Both the position numbers and the translations under genes were made by a program. Of a DNA stretch of 10,800 nt, positions 1-8,598 are shown in pieces. The DNA is from Desulfobacterales bacterium (GTDB taxonomy: Bacteria; Desulfobacterota; Desulfobulbia; Desulfobulbales; BM004). The DNA is taken from contig JAUXHH010000040.1 in assembly GCA_030621655.1 (NCBI GenBank), positions 1 to 10,800 on the forward strand. Direction: 5' to 3'. Each line of letters begins with the position of its first letter. The first letter of the stretch is position 1. Under the pieces are notes generated by a model. That model ran no database searches. It had not been told where the DNA came from and saw only the letters and a program-made list of their open reading frames with translations.

Positions 1-11
1 TGGCCTCCGAC

Positions 12-1094
12 TTGTCCCATACATTCAAAATGGTGGTCGCTTTACTTGTTGTATTTCTTGTCGCTTTGGCAAGTATCAGCCTGGCGGAAGAGAAGAAAAC
101 CCCAGCAAAAAAATCGAAAAGGCCTCCTTTACTCGTAACCACAGTTGCAGTGGAAGAAGGTGCCATTCAGGCAGAGTCTGAGTTTGTCGGCACAACATAT
201 TTTGCCAGGGTCTCCCATGTTGCAACCGACATTGAAGGGCTGGTTCGAAAGACCAATTTTGTTGAAGGGGATACGGTCAAAAAGGGGGAGCAACTTGTTC
301 TGCTTGATTCACAACTGCTTGAATCCGAAATAATTGGTGCCAGGGCGGCATATGAGCAAAACCTTGTAGATCTGGAGAATGCCCGGCGTGACTTTAACAG
401 GATTGATTCGCTGTACACGGACGGGTCCATTTCCGAAACCGACCATGATTCATATCATTCCAAACAGATGCGCCTGGAAAAACTCTCCGCTGTTCTTGAA
501 GCCAAGCATAATAAATTACTCATAACAAAAAGTAAAAAGAGCATATCAGCGCCATTCAGCGGCATTGTTATTGACAAATCAGTTGAGGTCGGCGAATGGG
601 TTGCCAAGGGCGGCAATATTGCTGCTATAGCAGACAACAGCAGCATTGATGTCTGGGTTAATGTGCCCATTGAAATCCTTGAACACCTTGAAAAAGGCCG
701 AGAAGTCCGAATCAGGATAGGCGGCAGGGAATTCAGCGGAAAGTACAGCACATTCATCCCCAAGGGTGATATTGCAACACGCACATTTACCGCCAAGTTC
801 AGCCTGGAAAATTCAACCGGCATTGTTGAGGGAATTGAAGCGCTTGTCTCGTTGCCTAAAGGCGGAGAAACCGCAGGGCTCCTGGTCCCCAGAGACGCAA
901 TTGTCGATAAATACGGCAAAACCATGATTTTTCTGGCCGTTGACAATAAGGCGAAAGAGGTTCCGGTGGATGTTGCCGGATATGTCGGGCTGCAGGCGGT
1001 GGTCACCGGAACCGGTCTTGAAAAGGGCCAGCAGATCATTGTCAAGGGCTGCAAAAGAGTGGAAGATGAAATGCCCCTGCAATTCAGAAAATAA
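12..1094 (+). CDS. RND efflux periplasmic adaptor (membrane fusion protein, HlyD/RND_mfp family)
   Basis: This protein would link an inner-membrane RND pump to an outer-membrane channel across the periplasm. Numbered from the TTG at 12, a hydrophobic signal sequence covers residues 7-25 and ends in a signal-peptidase-I-like site (SISLA before EEKK). No lipobox cysteine is visible, so it is probably not a lipoprotein. The two lipoyl half-motifs are at about 70-99 (DIEGLVRKTNFVEGDTVKKG) and 178-209 (SAPFSGIVIDKSVEVGEWVAKG). An alpha-hairpin rich in charged and Leu residues lies between them at about 100-170. The beta-barrel and membrane-proximal domains follow to the C terminus (LLVPRDAIV at about 290). 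Length is normal for the family. The start is uncertain: the frame is open to the window edge, TTG at 12 is the outermost start seen, and ATG at 30 gives a better signal peptide, but neither has a clear ribosome binding site. The RND pump gene follows after 11 bp, which fits its role. Confidence 0.93.
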   Translation: MSHTFKMVVALLVVFLVALASISLAEEKKTPAKKSKRPPLLVTTVAVEEGAIQAESEFVGTTYFARVSHVATDIEGLVRKTNFVEGDTVKKGEQLVLLDSQLLESEIIGARAAYEQNLVDLENARRDFNRIDSLYTDGSISETDHDSYHSKQMRLEKLSAVLEAKHNKLLITKSKKSISAPFSGIVIDKSVEVGEWVAKGGNIAAIADNSSIDVWVNVPIEILEHLEKGREVRIRIGGREFSGKYSTFIPKGDIATRTFTAKFSLENSTGIVEGIEALVSLPKGGETAGLLVPRDAIVDKYGKTMIFLAVDNKAKEVPVDVAGYVGLQAVVTGTGLEKGQQIIVKGCKRVEDEMPLQFRK

Positions 1095-1105
1095 TATAGA
1101 TCGAT

Positions 1106-4100
1106 ATGGACATAATTCGTTATTCCATAGAAAAGCCGGTGACTGTTATTTCAGTTATCATCATTGTCCTGCTTTTCGGTTTTATCAGCCTGAAGCGTCT
1201 GCCGTTTCAGCTCAGCCCCACAGTTATCGAGCCTGAGATTAAAGTTACAACCACATGGCGCGGCGCCACTCCATACGAGATTGAGCGGGAAATAATTGAA
1301 GAGCAGGAGAATACCCTTAAGGGGCTGCCGAACCTGGTCGAGATGGAGAGTGAATCCCAGAACGGCCGGGGTACGGTGACTTTACGATTCAAGGTGGGCA
1401 CCAAAGTTGAGGAAGTCCTGACCAGGGTGTCCAATAAGCTCAATGAAGTGCCTTCCTACCCCAATAATGTGGATAAGCCCGTGGTCAACGCTTCCGGCGC
1501 TTCCACATCACCCGTAGTCTGGATCATTCTCAAAACAACGGAGAGTAATACCCGGCATGTTGAAACCTACCGCACCTTTTTTGAAAACGAAATCCGTCAG
1601 CATCTTGAGCGGGTAAAAGGCGTTTCCGATCTGTTCATCGGGGCCGGAACCAAGCAGGAAATGCATGTTGTTGTCCGGCCTGACCGTCTGGCGGCCCTGG
1701 GCATGACTGTCTATGACCTGATAGGTGCTCTGCAAAAAGAAAATATCAATACATCGGCCGGAACACTTGAGGTTGGCAGACAGAAATATCGTATCCGGAC
1801 CAAGGCTGAATTTAACTCGGTTGATGATATTCGTAATGTCGTGCTCCGTTCCGATGGTCAGAAACGAGTCCTGCTTCAAGATGTGGCCCATGTTGATTTC
1901 GGCTATGCCAAGAAAAACGGTGTTGTTCTGCATAATGGCACAGGAGGCATGGCAATCGGTATACGGCCTGAACCGGGAACCAACATTCTGGAAATGACTG
2001 ACCGCTTGGAGGAGACGGTCAAGTGGCTCAACGAAACCAAGCTGAAACCCAATAAGCTGTATTTCCATTGGCTGTATGACCAGCGCTTCTATATTGGCGG
2101 CGCCATTGATCTTATCAAGCAGAACATCATATTCGGCGGCCTGCTGGCTATAGCAGTGCTCCTGCTTTTTTTAAGGAGTTTGCGGGCTACAGCTGTTGTG
2201 GGGCTGGCGATACCCATCAGCATTGTCGGGACTTTCACCATACTTGATATCATGGGGAGGAATCTCAACGTTATCAGTCTGGCCGGTATTGCTTTTGCGG
2301 TTGGCATGCTGGTTGATAATGCCATTGTGGTTATTGAGAATATTGACCGGCATCGCAAGATGGGAAAATCTGCTTATGACGCATCTCTTGACGGGACCAG
2401 GGAGGTATGGGGGGCTGTTTTTGCTTCAACTATCACGACAGTCGCTGTTTTTCTGCCCATTGTCTTTATCCAGGAGGAAGCCGGCCAGTTGTTCCGCGAT
2501 ATAGCAATTGCCGTGGTAACGGCGGTATCGCTCAGCCTTTTTGTGTCAGTGTCGGTCATTCCCATGCTTTCAAACAAGCTCTTCAGTGTGGAAACCGGGA
2601 AAAGAGCGCGCGGCAAAAGCATGCTCGTCAACAGCGGCACATGGCTTGCCAACGGGATAATAAGTCTGGTAGCACTTGCCATTCGCAACTGGAAAACCAG
2701 GGTGGTGACAATAGGCAGCCTGACAGCGCTTGCTGTTTTCTGTGTCTGGGCCCTGCTGCCGAAAATGGAATACCTGCCCCAGGGCAACCGTAATTTTATA
2801 CTCAGCATCCTGGTGCCGCCACCCGGATTATCCAATAACGAACTCCTGGAGATCGGCGATCATTTCACCCGGATTGCAAAACCCCATCTTGGCAAAGACG
2901 TAAACGGTCTGCCGGGAATTGCCGATATGTTTTATATCGGCCGGGAGGGCTTCAACATTGTCGGGGCTCTGAGCACCCACTGGGACCGCGCCGGTGAGCT
3001 GCGGCCTCTGTTCAATCGCATGATATACAGTATTCCGGGCATGTATGGCGTAAGTTTACAGCCGGGGATTTTCTCACGCCGCATCGGTGCCGGGCGCAGC
3101 GTTGAACTTGATATAAGCGGTAATGACCTTCATCTGATCGTTGCCGCCGCCACCAGGCTTTTTGAAAAAATACGTGATGACATTGACGGAGCACAGGTGC
3201 GGCCGGTTCCATCCATTGAGCTGTCCTATCCGGAAGCGCAGATCATTCCGGACCGGGGCCGCCTCAAGGCAAACGGCATGAGTTCACGCGAGCTTGGATT
3301 AGCGCTTGATGTCTTGATGGATGGAACATATGTCGGAGATTTCAAGCAGGAGGGTAAAAAGAAGATAGATCTGATAATAAAATCTGCCGATGCAGGCATC
3401 AACACCCCTGAGGACCTTTTTCATTCGGTGCTCTCAACCCCGAAAGGCCAGATGGTGCAGGTCTCCAGCCTCGCCACCCTGGAGTACACCTCGGGAATGA
3501 CTCAGATACGGCATCTGGAGAGAAAAAGAACGGTTACCCTGCAGATCACCCCTCCCAATGACATGCCGCTGCAGGAAGCCCTTGAAATAATTGATCTGGA
3601 AATCATTCCCGCTGTTCGCGCCGAAGGCCTGTTCGACGGATTGGAAGTGGGCATCAGCGGTGCGGCGGATAAACTTATTGAAACCCGTAAAGTTCTGCAG
3701 TGGAACTTTGTTCTAGCCGCCCTCATAGCTTACCTGCTCATGGCATCTCTGTTCAGCAACTTCATATATCCCATGATAATCATGCTCACGGTGCCATTAG
3801 CCGGTGCCGGCGGCTTCATCGGTTTGAAGCTGCTCAATATCTTTCTTGTGCCGCAACCCATGGACGTCCTGACCATGCTCGGTTTTGTCATCCTGATCGG
3901 GGTTGTGGTCAATAACGCTATTCTTATTGTGCATCAAGCCCTGAATAATTTTCACAACAGGGGCATGAGTCATTATGAAGCTGTTCTGGATTCCACCCGC
4001 AGCCGCCTGAGGCCCATATACATGAGCGCCGCCACAAGCATCTTCGGGATGATGCCGCTGGTCCTGGTACAGGGCGCAGGCTCGGAGATGTACAGAGGAC

Positions 4101-4225
4101 TGGGAAGTGTTCTGCTGGGTGGCTTGGCGGTTTCCACAGTGTGTACCGTTTTTGTTATTCCCGCCTTTCTGATGTTTGTGATCCCCATGGAGAAACGGAG
4201 TGAGCAAAAGGCAAAAAACACCTGA
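1106..4225 (+). CDS. RND multidrug-efflux-type permease (AcrB/MexB-like, HAE family)
   Basis: This is an inner-membrane, proton-driven pump that would take substrate from the periplasm or outer leaflet and pass it to the adaptor encoded upstream. At 1039 residues it has the usual AcrB length and the twofold layout: TM1 at about 11-29, a porter loop to about 330, TM2-6 at about 338-490, a second TM bundle start at about 532-551, a second porter loop, then TM8-12 from about 866 to 1026. The TM4 motif reads FAVGMLVDNAIVVIENI (397-413), so the AcrB Asp407-Asp408 pair is Asp404-Asn405. The TM10 motif GVVVNNAILIV (932-942) has Asn936 where AcrB has Lys940. These variants are known in part of the family, so the protein is probably active. 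The substrate could be a drug, lipid or other amphiphile; heavy-metal CusA-type signatures are not seen. The ATG at 1106 has only a weak upstream purine stretch, so translation may depend on coupling to the adaptor gene. Confidence 0.95.
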   Translation: MDIIRYSIEKPVTVISVIIIVLLFGFISLKRLPFQLSPTVIEPEIKVTTTWRGATPYEIEREIIEEQENTLKGLPNLVEMESESQNGRGTVTLRFKVGTKVEEVLTRVSNKLNEVPSYPNNVDKPVVNASGASTSPVVWIILKTTESNTRHVETYRTFFENEIRQHLERVKGVSDLFIGAGTKQEMHVVVRPDRLAALGMTVYDLIGALQKENINTSAGTLEVGRQKYRIRTKAEFNSVDDIRNVVLRSDGQKRVLLQDVAHVDFGYAKKNGVVLHNGTGGMAIGIRPEPGTNILEMTDRLEETVKWLNETKLKPNKLYFHWLYDQRFYIGGAIDLIKQNIIFGGLLAIAVLLLFLRSLRATAVVGLAIPISIVGTFTILDIMGRNLNVISLAGIAFAVGMLVDNAIVVIENIDRHRKMGKSAYDASLDGTREVWGAVFASTITTVAVFLPIVFIQEEAGQLFRDIAIAVVTAVSLSLFVSVSVIPMLSNKLFSVETGKRARGKSMLVNSGTWLANGIISLVALAIRNWKTRVVTIGSLTALAVFCVWALLPKMEYLPQGNRNFILSILVPPPGLSNNELLEIGDHFTRIAKPHLGKDVNGLPGIADMFYIGREGFNIVGALSTHWDRAGELRPLFNRMIYSIPGMYGVSLQPGIFSRRIGAGRSVELDISGNDLHLIVAAATRLFEKIRDDIDGAQVRPVPSIELSYPEAQIIPDRGRLKANGMSSRELGLALDVLMDGTYVGDFKQEGKKKIDLIIKSADAGINTPEDLFHSVLSTPKGQMVQVSSLATLEYTSGMTQIRHLERKRTVTLQITPPNDMPLQEALEIIDLEIIPAVRAEGLFDGLEVGISGAADKLIETRKVLQWNFVLAALIAYLLMASLFSNFIYPMIIMLTVPLAGAGGFIGLKLLNIFLVPQPMDVLTMLGFVILIGVVVNNAILIVHQALNNFHNRGMSHYEAVLDSTRSRLRPIYMSAATSIFGMMPLVLVQGAGSEMYRGLGSVLLGGLAVSTVCTVFVIPAFLMFVIPMEKRSEQKAKNT
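4189..4192 (+). promoter_or_regulatory. Ribosome binding site for the second RND-superfamily exporter
   Basis: GGAG lies 7 bases before the GTG at 4200 and inside the 3' end of the upstream pump gene. It supports the GTG as the start, since no ATG occurs in this frame until far downstream, and implies a 26-bp overlap between the two genes. Confidence 0.6.
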
Positions 4226-6695
4226 AAAACTGGCCAGGCCTTTTGATTTTAGGCAAAAGGTTGAGAGATTGCTTGAAGCGTTTGGAATACAGGTAATACG
4301 ATTCCGCTATGTTCTGCTGTTTCTGATTGTTCTTGCTGTCGGTTTTTTAAGTACCTATATACCCCAAATCAACATAGCTACAAGCCTGGAGAGTTCATTT
4401 AAAGGACATAACCAGGCAATTCAGGATTATCAGGAATTCAGGGATCTGTTTGGCCGGGATGACAAGATTGTGCTTCTGATCAAGTCGGAAGATATTTTCA
4501 GCGTCCACTTTCTTGACAGGCTCAGGAAATTCCATGGGGACCTGGAAAATACCCTCCCCCTTTTAAGCGAAGTCAATTCCCTTATAAATGCCCGTTATAT
4601 TGAAGGGAAAGACGGCACTCTGCAGGTAAACGACTTTTTTGAAAACCTGCCGCAAACCGAAGAGCAGGCCGCATTCCTCAAGGAGAAGGCACTGGCCTAT
4701 CCCTTATACAGAAATTCCTATATTACCCAGAACGGCGACTCCATGATAATGGTCATCAAAACCCAGGCTGTGTCAGCCTTGACCGATGACGGCAGCAAGA
4801 TAAAAAATTATGGCAGGGGAGTTGCGGACCAGGAGAGCATTTCTGAAGGTCCGGCGGCAAAATCTATTTCACAGGTTGAGAACATAGCCATTCTGGGCAT
4901 ATTGGAAACGGTCATCAAACAGTATAATACAGACAACTTCAGAATTGTTTTCAGTGGCACTCCTGCCTATCAATTCTATGTAGAGCCAATAATCAGAAAG
5001 AACATGATAACCATGTCCCTCATGGTGTTGATGCTGACCTTTTTCTTCATGGCCATTCTATTCGGTAGGGTTTCAGGAATATTTCTGCCCCAGTTTGTAG
5101 TCATTATGGGACTTGCAGCAACCCTGGGCCTGATGGCCCTGTCCGGGGTGCCCTTTACCCTGACATCTTCAATGCTGCCATCCATTCTTCTGTCAGTGGG
5201 CCTGACAGCCCCAATTCATTTTATGGTGGTATTTTTCAAGTACCAGAAGAAGATAGGCCGGATCAGGGCGATCATTCGTACCCTGAGTCACTCCGGGCTG
5301 CCGATTATCATGACCAGCCTGACAACCATTGTGGGCCTGTTGTCCTTTTCCTTTACCGAAATAGCACCCATAGCCCATTTGGGTATTTTTGCAGCAATCG
5401 GCATTGCTGTCTGCCTGACTTTGACCGTGGTCTTTCTGCCTGCCCTGCTGTCGATACTGAAGGTCCTGCCGGGTAAAGAGCGTGAAGTGCTCTATGAAAC
5501 ATCAATCTATAACCGGATCCTCATCTGGATGGGGCGTACCGGCATCCATCATGCCCACGACATTTATATCCTGTCCTTTATTGCCTTTATTATCATCCTG
5601 CCCGGATTTTTTAAATTCAACTTCTCCCATAATATGCTGCATTATTTCTCCGAAGATGACCCCTTTATTGAACAGACCATACTCATTGAAGATGAGACCG
5701 GCGGCTTCAGAGCCCTGGAAGTAGTTGTTGATACCGGAAAGGAAAAAGGGATCCTGGACCATGCATTTCTGAACAACCTGGAGGCGCTCGAGGATTTCGC
5801 CCTGGACCAGAACGCTATTTCCGGCAGGCCCTATACCGGAAATACCATTTCGATACTGGATATAGTTAAAAAAACAAACCAGACCTGGCACGGGGATGAC
5901 CCTGCCCACCATACAATTCCCCAGGATGACTATTTAATTGAACGCCAACTGACAGAGTTTAAACAGGCGGGGCCTGATTATCTGAAAAATTATACTGATG
6001 AGGATTTCAGGCTGGCCCGCTTTACTGCCATGATGTACTGGAAAGATGCGGCCATGGATGTTGGTTTTGTCAAAAAACTTGAGGACTTTGCCTCCGGACT
6101 GTTCAGTAAAAGCGTTAAGGTCGTTGTCACAGGGACGGTCTCCATCAGTTCGAAGGTGATAGACTCCATGATGAGTAACCTTGCCATAGGATATTTTTTA
6201 GCCTTTTTCATCATTACGCTTTTCATGATAGTGGCGGTGGGAGATATAAAATTAGGGCTGGTGGCCATGATCCCCAACATGTACCCGATTGTTGCCGGGC
6301 TCGGGCTTATGGGGCTTTTGGATATTCCAATGAATACATACAACCTGATCGGCGGCAGTATTGTTATCGGAGTGGCGGTGGACGACACGATCCATTTTTT
6401 CCATAACTTCCGTAACTATTATCTGAAAACCGGGGATGTTGAAACTGCGGTTGTCGAGACTTTGCGCTCAGCCGGCAGGGCCCTGATAACAACAACATTG
6501 ATACTGGTCTGTTGTTTCTGGCTCCGGTTGTTCAGCCCATTAAAGGTGATCAGCGACTTTGGCCTCATAATGGGATTCTCACTGCTGGTCGCCTTTCTGG
6601 CGGACGTGATGCTGGCTCCTGCTTTGCTCAGTGCTTTATACGGTGGCTCCAATACCAGGCAGCAAGACAAAGCAGCCAAAGTTATAGAGTCATAG
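4200..6695 (+). CDS. RND-superfamily exporter, MMPL-like (COG1033 type)
   Basis: This is an inner-membrane transporter of the MMPL/SSD-like branch of the RND superfamily, whose members include lipid and hopanoid exporters. It has two similar halves: TM1 at about 37-55, a periplasmic loop with a long acidic stretch, a TM bundle at about 268-420, a TM at about 454-472, a second loop, and a last bundle at about 657-815. The C-terminal half carries the typical TM4-like motif GVAVDDTIHFFHNF (724-737) with Asp728 and Asp729. The matching site in the N-terminal half reads SVGLTAPIHFMVVFF (332-346) and has no acidic residue. Length (831) is normal for COG1033 proteins. The gene starts with GTG and overlaps the AcrB-like gene by 26 bp, so the two pumps are probably made together. 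A lipid-like substrate is an inference from family and from the downstream hydrolases, not from specific residues. Confidence 0.9.
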   Translation: MSKRQKTPEKLARPFDFRQKVERLLEAFGIQVIRFRYVLLFLIVLAVGFLSTYIPQINIATSLESSFKGHNQAIQDYQEFRDLFGRDDKIVLLIKSEDIFSVHFLDRLRKFHGDLENTLPLLSEVNSLINARYIEGKDGTLQVNDFFENLPQTEEQAAFLKEKALAYPLYRNSYITQNGDSMIMVIKTQAVSALTDDGSKIKNYGRGVADQESISEGPAAKSISQVENIAILGILETVIKQYNTDNFRIVFSGTPAYQFYVEPIIRKNMITMSLMVLMLTFFFMAILFGRVSGIFLPQFVVIMGLAATLGLMALSGVPFTLTSSMLPSILLSVGLTAPIHFMVVFFKYQKKIGRIRAIIRTLSHSGLPIIMTSLTTIVGLLSFSFTEIAPIAHLGIFAAIGIAVCLTLTVVFLPALLSILKVLPGKEREVLYETSIYNRILIWMGRTGIHHAHDIYILSFIAFIIILPGFFKFNFSHNMLHYFSEDDPFIEQTILIEDETGGFRALEVVVDTGKEKGILDHAFLNNLEALEDFALDQNAISGRPYTGNTISILDIVKKTNQTWHGDDPAHHTIPQDDYLIERQLTEFKQAGPDYLKNYTDEDFRLARFTAMMYWKDAAMDVGFVKKLEDFASGLFSKSVKVVVTGTVSISSKVIDSMMSNLAIGYFLAFFIITLFMIVAVGDIKLGLVAMIPNMYPIVAGLGLMGLLDIPMNTYNLIGGSIVIGVAVDDTIHFFHNFRNYYLKTGDVETAVVETLRSAGRALITTTLILVCCFWLRLFSPLKVISDFGLIMGFSLLVAFLADVMLAPALLSALYGGSNTRQQDKAAKVIES

Positions 6696-6697
6696 GA
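6694..6697 (+). promoter_or_regulatory. Ribosome binding site deciding the ATG at 6703
   Basis: AGGA overlaps the TAG stop of the exporter gene and lies 5 bases before the ATG at 6703. The closer ATG at 6698 is followed two codons later by TGA, so it cannot be the start. Confidence 0.5.
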
Positions 6698-6702
6698 ATG
6701 GT

Positions 6703-8595
6703 ATGAGCGGAATAAAACACAGACTTAAAGCAATGCTGATTTATCTGGGCCTGTTGATAGCTGTCATCAGTGGCATATTCTTCATCTTTGTTAATTTCGG
6801 CGACCAGAGAGTTCATATAGAAAAGAAACAGTGGAATCCTGCTGAAGCAGCGGACCAGGGAATAGATCCCAAACTGCTAAAAAAAGCAGCGGAGTATATT
6901 GAAACAAGGCTGCCGCTGGCCAGGAGCATGATCATCATCAAGAATGGCAAAACCGTCCATGAGAAATACTATTGGAAAGGAGGGCCGCAGGAAAAAGATT
7001 ATCTTCACTCGCTGAATGGTCCCATCCTGCACGCATTGCTTGGAATTGCCATTGAAAAGCAGATGCTGGCCAGTCCGGCTCAGCCTCTTGCTGATTTTTT
7101 TCCGGAGTATTTTCCTGAATGGCAGGGACGAAACATCCGACCGCTGACGATTGCAGACCTGCTGCAGGTCCAGGCGCCCCTGATCTGGGGCAATGGCCCC
7201 CCCGAGTACTGGAAGCTGTTTTACGCCGGAGACAAGATCGGGGCCTCCATCCAGACGCTTTCGCCGCCAGACGGAAAACTTAACCCGGCTGCCGGTTTTG
7301 CTGCCAACTTTCTACTGTCAAAGATTATCCAGGCTGTTTCCTCAATGAGTGTTTTTGAGTTTGCCGACCAGTACCTCTTCCAACCAATGGGGATTAAAAA
7401 TCAGGAGGGGCTGATGGATACTTTTGTCGGCTTTCAGTTACGAACCCTGGATCTGGCAAAATTCGGCTACATGATAATGAATGATGGGGTATGGGAGGGT
7501 GAGCAGCTTATTCCCAGTGACTGGATCCAAAAAACAACAAAAGAATTACGCGCCGGTCCGGGAACAGTTTCCTGGGGTGGGTGGCAATTTACCCAGATCG
7601 ACTCGGAAGAAAGTATCATGGCCAGGGGCGAGGGGGGCCAATATATTGTTTTGTCACCTGAACTTGACATGTTGATTGCTGTTTCCTCTAAAAGCCAATT
7701 CCCCTTATCGGAAAACAGTGGCTATGATCAGCTTTTCCAGATGATCTATGAGTCGGCTAAACAAAAATCCATCCCGGAAGATAGAGCAAACCTTATTGCA
7801 GGTAGTCCTAATAAACGACCCTATTACGAACCTAACTTTGTATATGCCACAAATGTGCCTGAAGATATCCGCCAGTTTTTCCATGACCTGGCAAAGGACA
7901 TTGCGACCCAGGACATAAACAGGATCCTCTATCATTATGCCAAAGGCTATGAGAATAAAGGAGACAATATGGGCTTGCTGGATAAGCTATTTTTAAAAGG
8001 TGATGACTACCGGTCGATGTACGGTTACTGGAAAAATATGTTTGCCGGCGGTACGGGAGAACTGGAATTTGTGCAAATTGAAAAATTGCGCCTTGATAAC
8101 AACAGAGCCTACCTGAGAGGGACTTTAAAATATTCCTACGCCAACATGAATATAGGGTCGATTGGCTGGTTCCCGCTGGAGAATCTCATCAAGCTTCGAG
8201 GCCGCTGGTTATGGTTCGGGTCCCCGGAATATGGGGCCATCCTTGACAGGGATGAGTATTTTGACGCCGAGATATCTGCTGATCTTAATAAATTTATCGA
8301 AGATTGCGGTCCGGTGCTCACCGGTGCAATCCGGAAGAATGATACTGCATGCTTCTCCGAAGGCTTTGTGCATAATGGATTGGACCAGTCGCAACTGATG
8401 GACATGCTCCAACCTTTTTGGCAAGAGGACCGGAAAATAAAACTTCATATTACCAAGGCGGAACAATCCGATGAAAACAGGTTACTTGAAGGCTATATTG
8501 AAAACAGCCTGATCGGAACGATAAGCCTGCCGGACGGGATGAACGTTATCAAAGAAAACGGACGCTGGAAGTGGGCAGGTAATGGTGTTGAATAA
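6703..8595 (+). CDS. Membrane-anchored beta-lactamase-fold (class C/PBP4-like serine hydrolase family) protein with degenerate active site and two C-terminal NTF2-like domains
   Basis: An N-terminal TM anchor (about 11-31) places the rest in the periplasm. Residues about 50-350 follow the beta-lactamase/esterase family: MIIIKNGKTVHEKYY, the catalytic-motif region DYLHSLNGPILHALLGIAI, YLFQPMGI (224-231), DLAKFGYMIMNDGVWEGEQLI, and the third motif ARGEGGQ (307-313) followed by PELDMLIAV. In active relatives the first motif is S-x-x-K; here Ser103 is kept but the Lys position is Gly106. The second motif Y-x-N is also missing: the Tyr position aligns with Ala197 in NPAAGFAANFLL. It is therefore probably a binding or scaffold protein rather than a normal hydrolase. 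Residues about 385-510 and 528-626 look like two NTF2/SnoaL-like domains, each ending in a Lys/Arg-x-GRWxW strand (499-504 and 619-624). It starts 7 bp after the exporter gene, which suggests a joint function. The fold call is firm; loss of activity and the NTF2 call are by-eye alignments. Confidence 0.82.
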   Translation: MSGIKHRLKAMLIYLGLLIAVISGIFFIFVNFGDQRVHIEKKQWNPAEAADQGIDPKLLKKAAEYIETRLPLARSMIIIKNGKTVHEKYYWKGGPQEKDYLHSLNGPILHALLGIAIEKQMLASPAQPLADFFPEYFPEWQGRNIRPLTIADLLQVQAPLIWGNGPPEYWKLFYAGDKIGASIQTLSPPDGKLNPAAGFAANFLLSKIIQAVSSMSVFEFADQYLFQPMGIKNQEGLMDTFVGFQLRTLDLAKFGYMIMNDGVWEGEQLIPSDWIQKTTKELRAGPGTVSWGGWQFTQIDSEESIMARGEGGQYIVLSPELDMLIAVSSKSQFPLSENSGYDQLFQMIYESAKQKSIPEDRANLIAGSPNKRPYYEPNFVYATNVPEDIRQFFHDLAKDIATQDINRILYHYAKGYENKGDNMGLLDKLFLKGDDYRSMYGYWKNMFAGGTGELEFVQIEKLRLDNNRAYLRGTLKYSYANMNIGSIGWFPLENLIKLRGRWLWFGSPEYGAILDRDEYFDAEISADLNKFIEDCGPVLTGAIRKNDTACFSEGFVHNGLDQSQLMDMLQPFWQEDRKIKLHITKAEQSDENRLLEGYIENSLIGTISLPDGMNVIKENGRWKWAGNGVE

Positions 8596-8598
8596 ACG

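Noticed and set aside
107..113. A7 run near the start of the adaptor gene as a phase-variation or slippage site
   Set aside because: The run is short, the reading frame is intact, and A-rich Lys codons explain it.
455..1054. 199-codon open frame on the - strand inside the adaptor gene
   Set aside because: It lies wholly antisense to a well-supported gene, and its product has low-complexity Ser/Thr/Pro content with no domain features.
1508..2068. 186-codon open frame on the - strand inside the RND pump gene
   Set aside because: It is antisense to conserved porter-domain coding sequence and its product shows no recognisable family.
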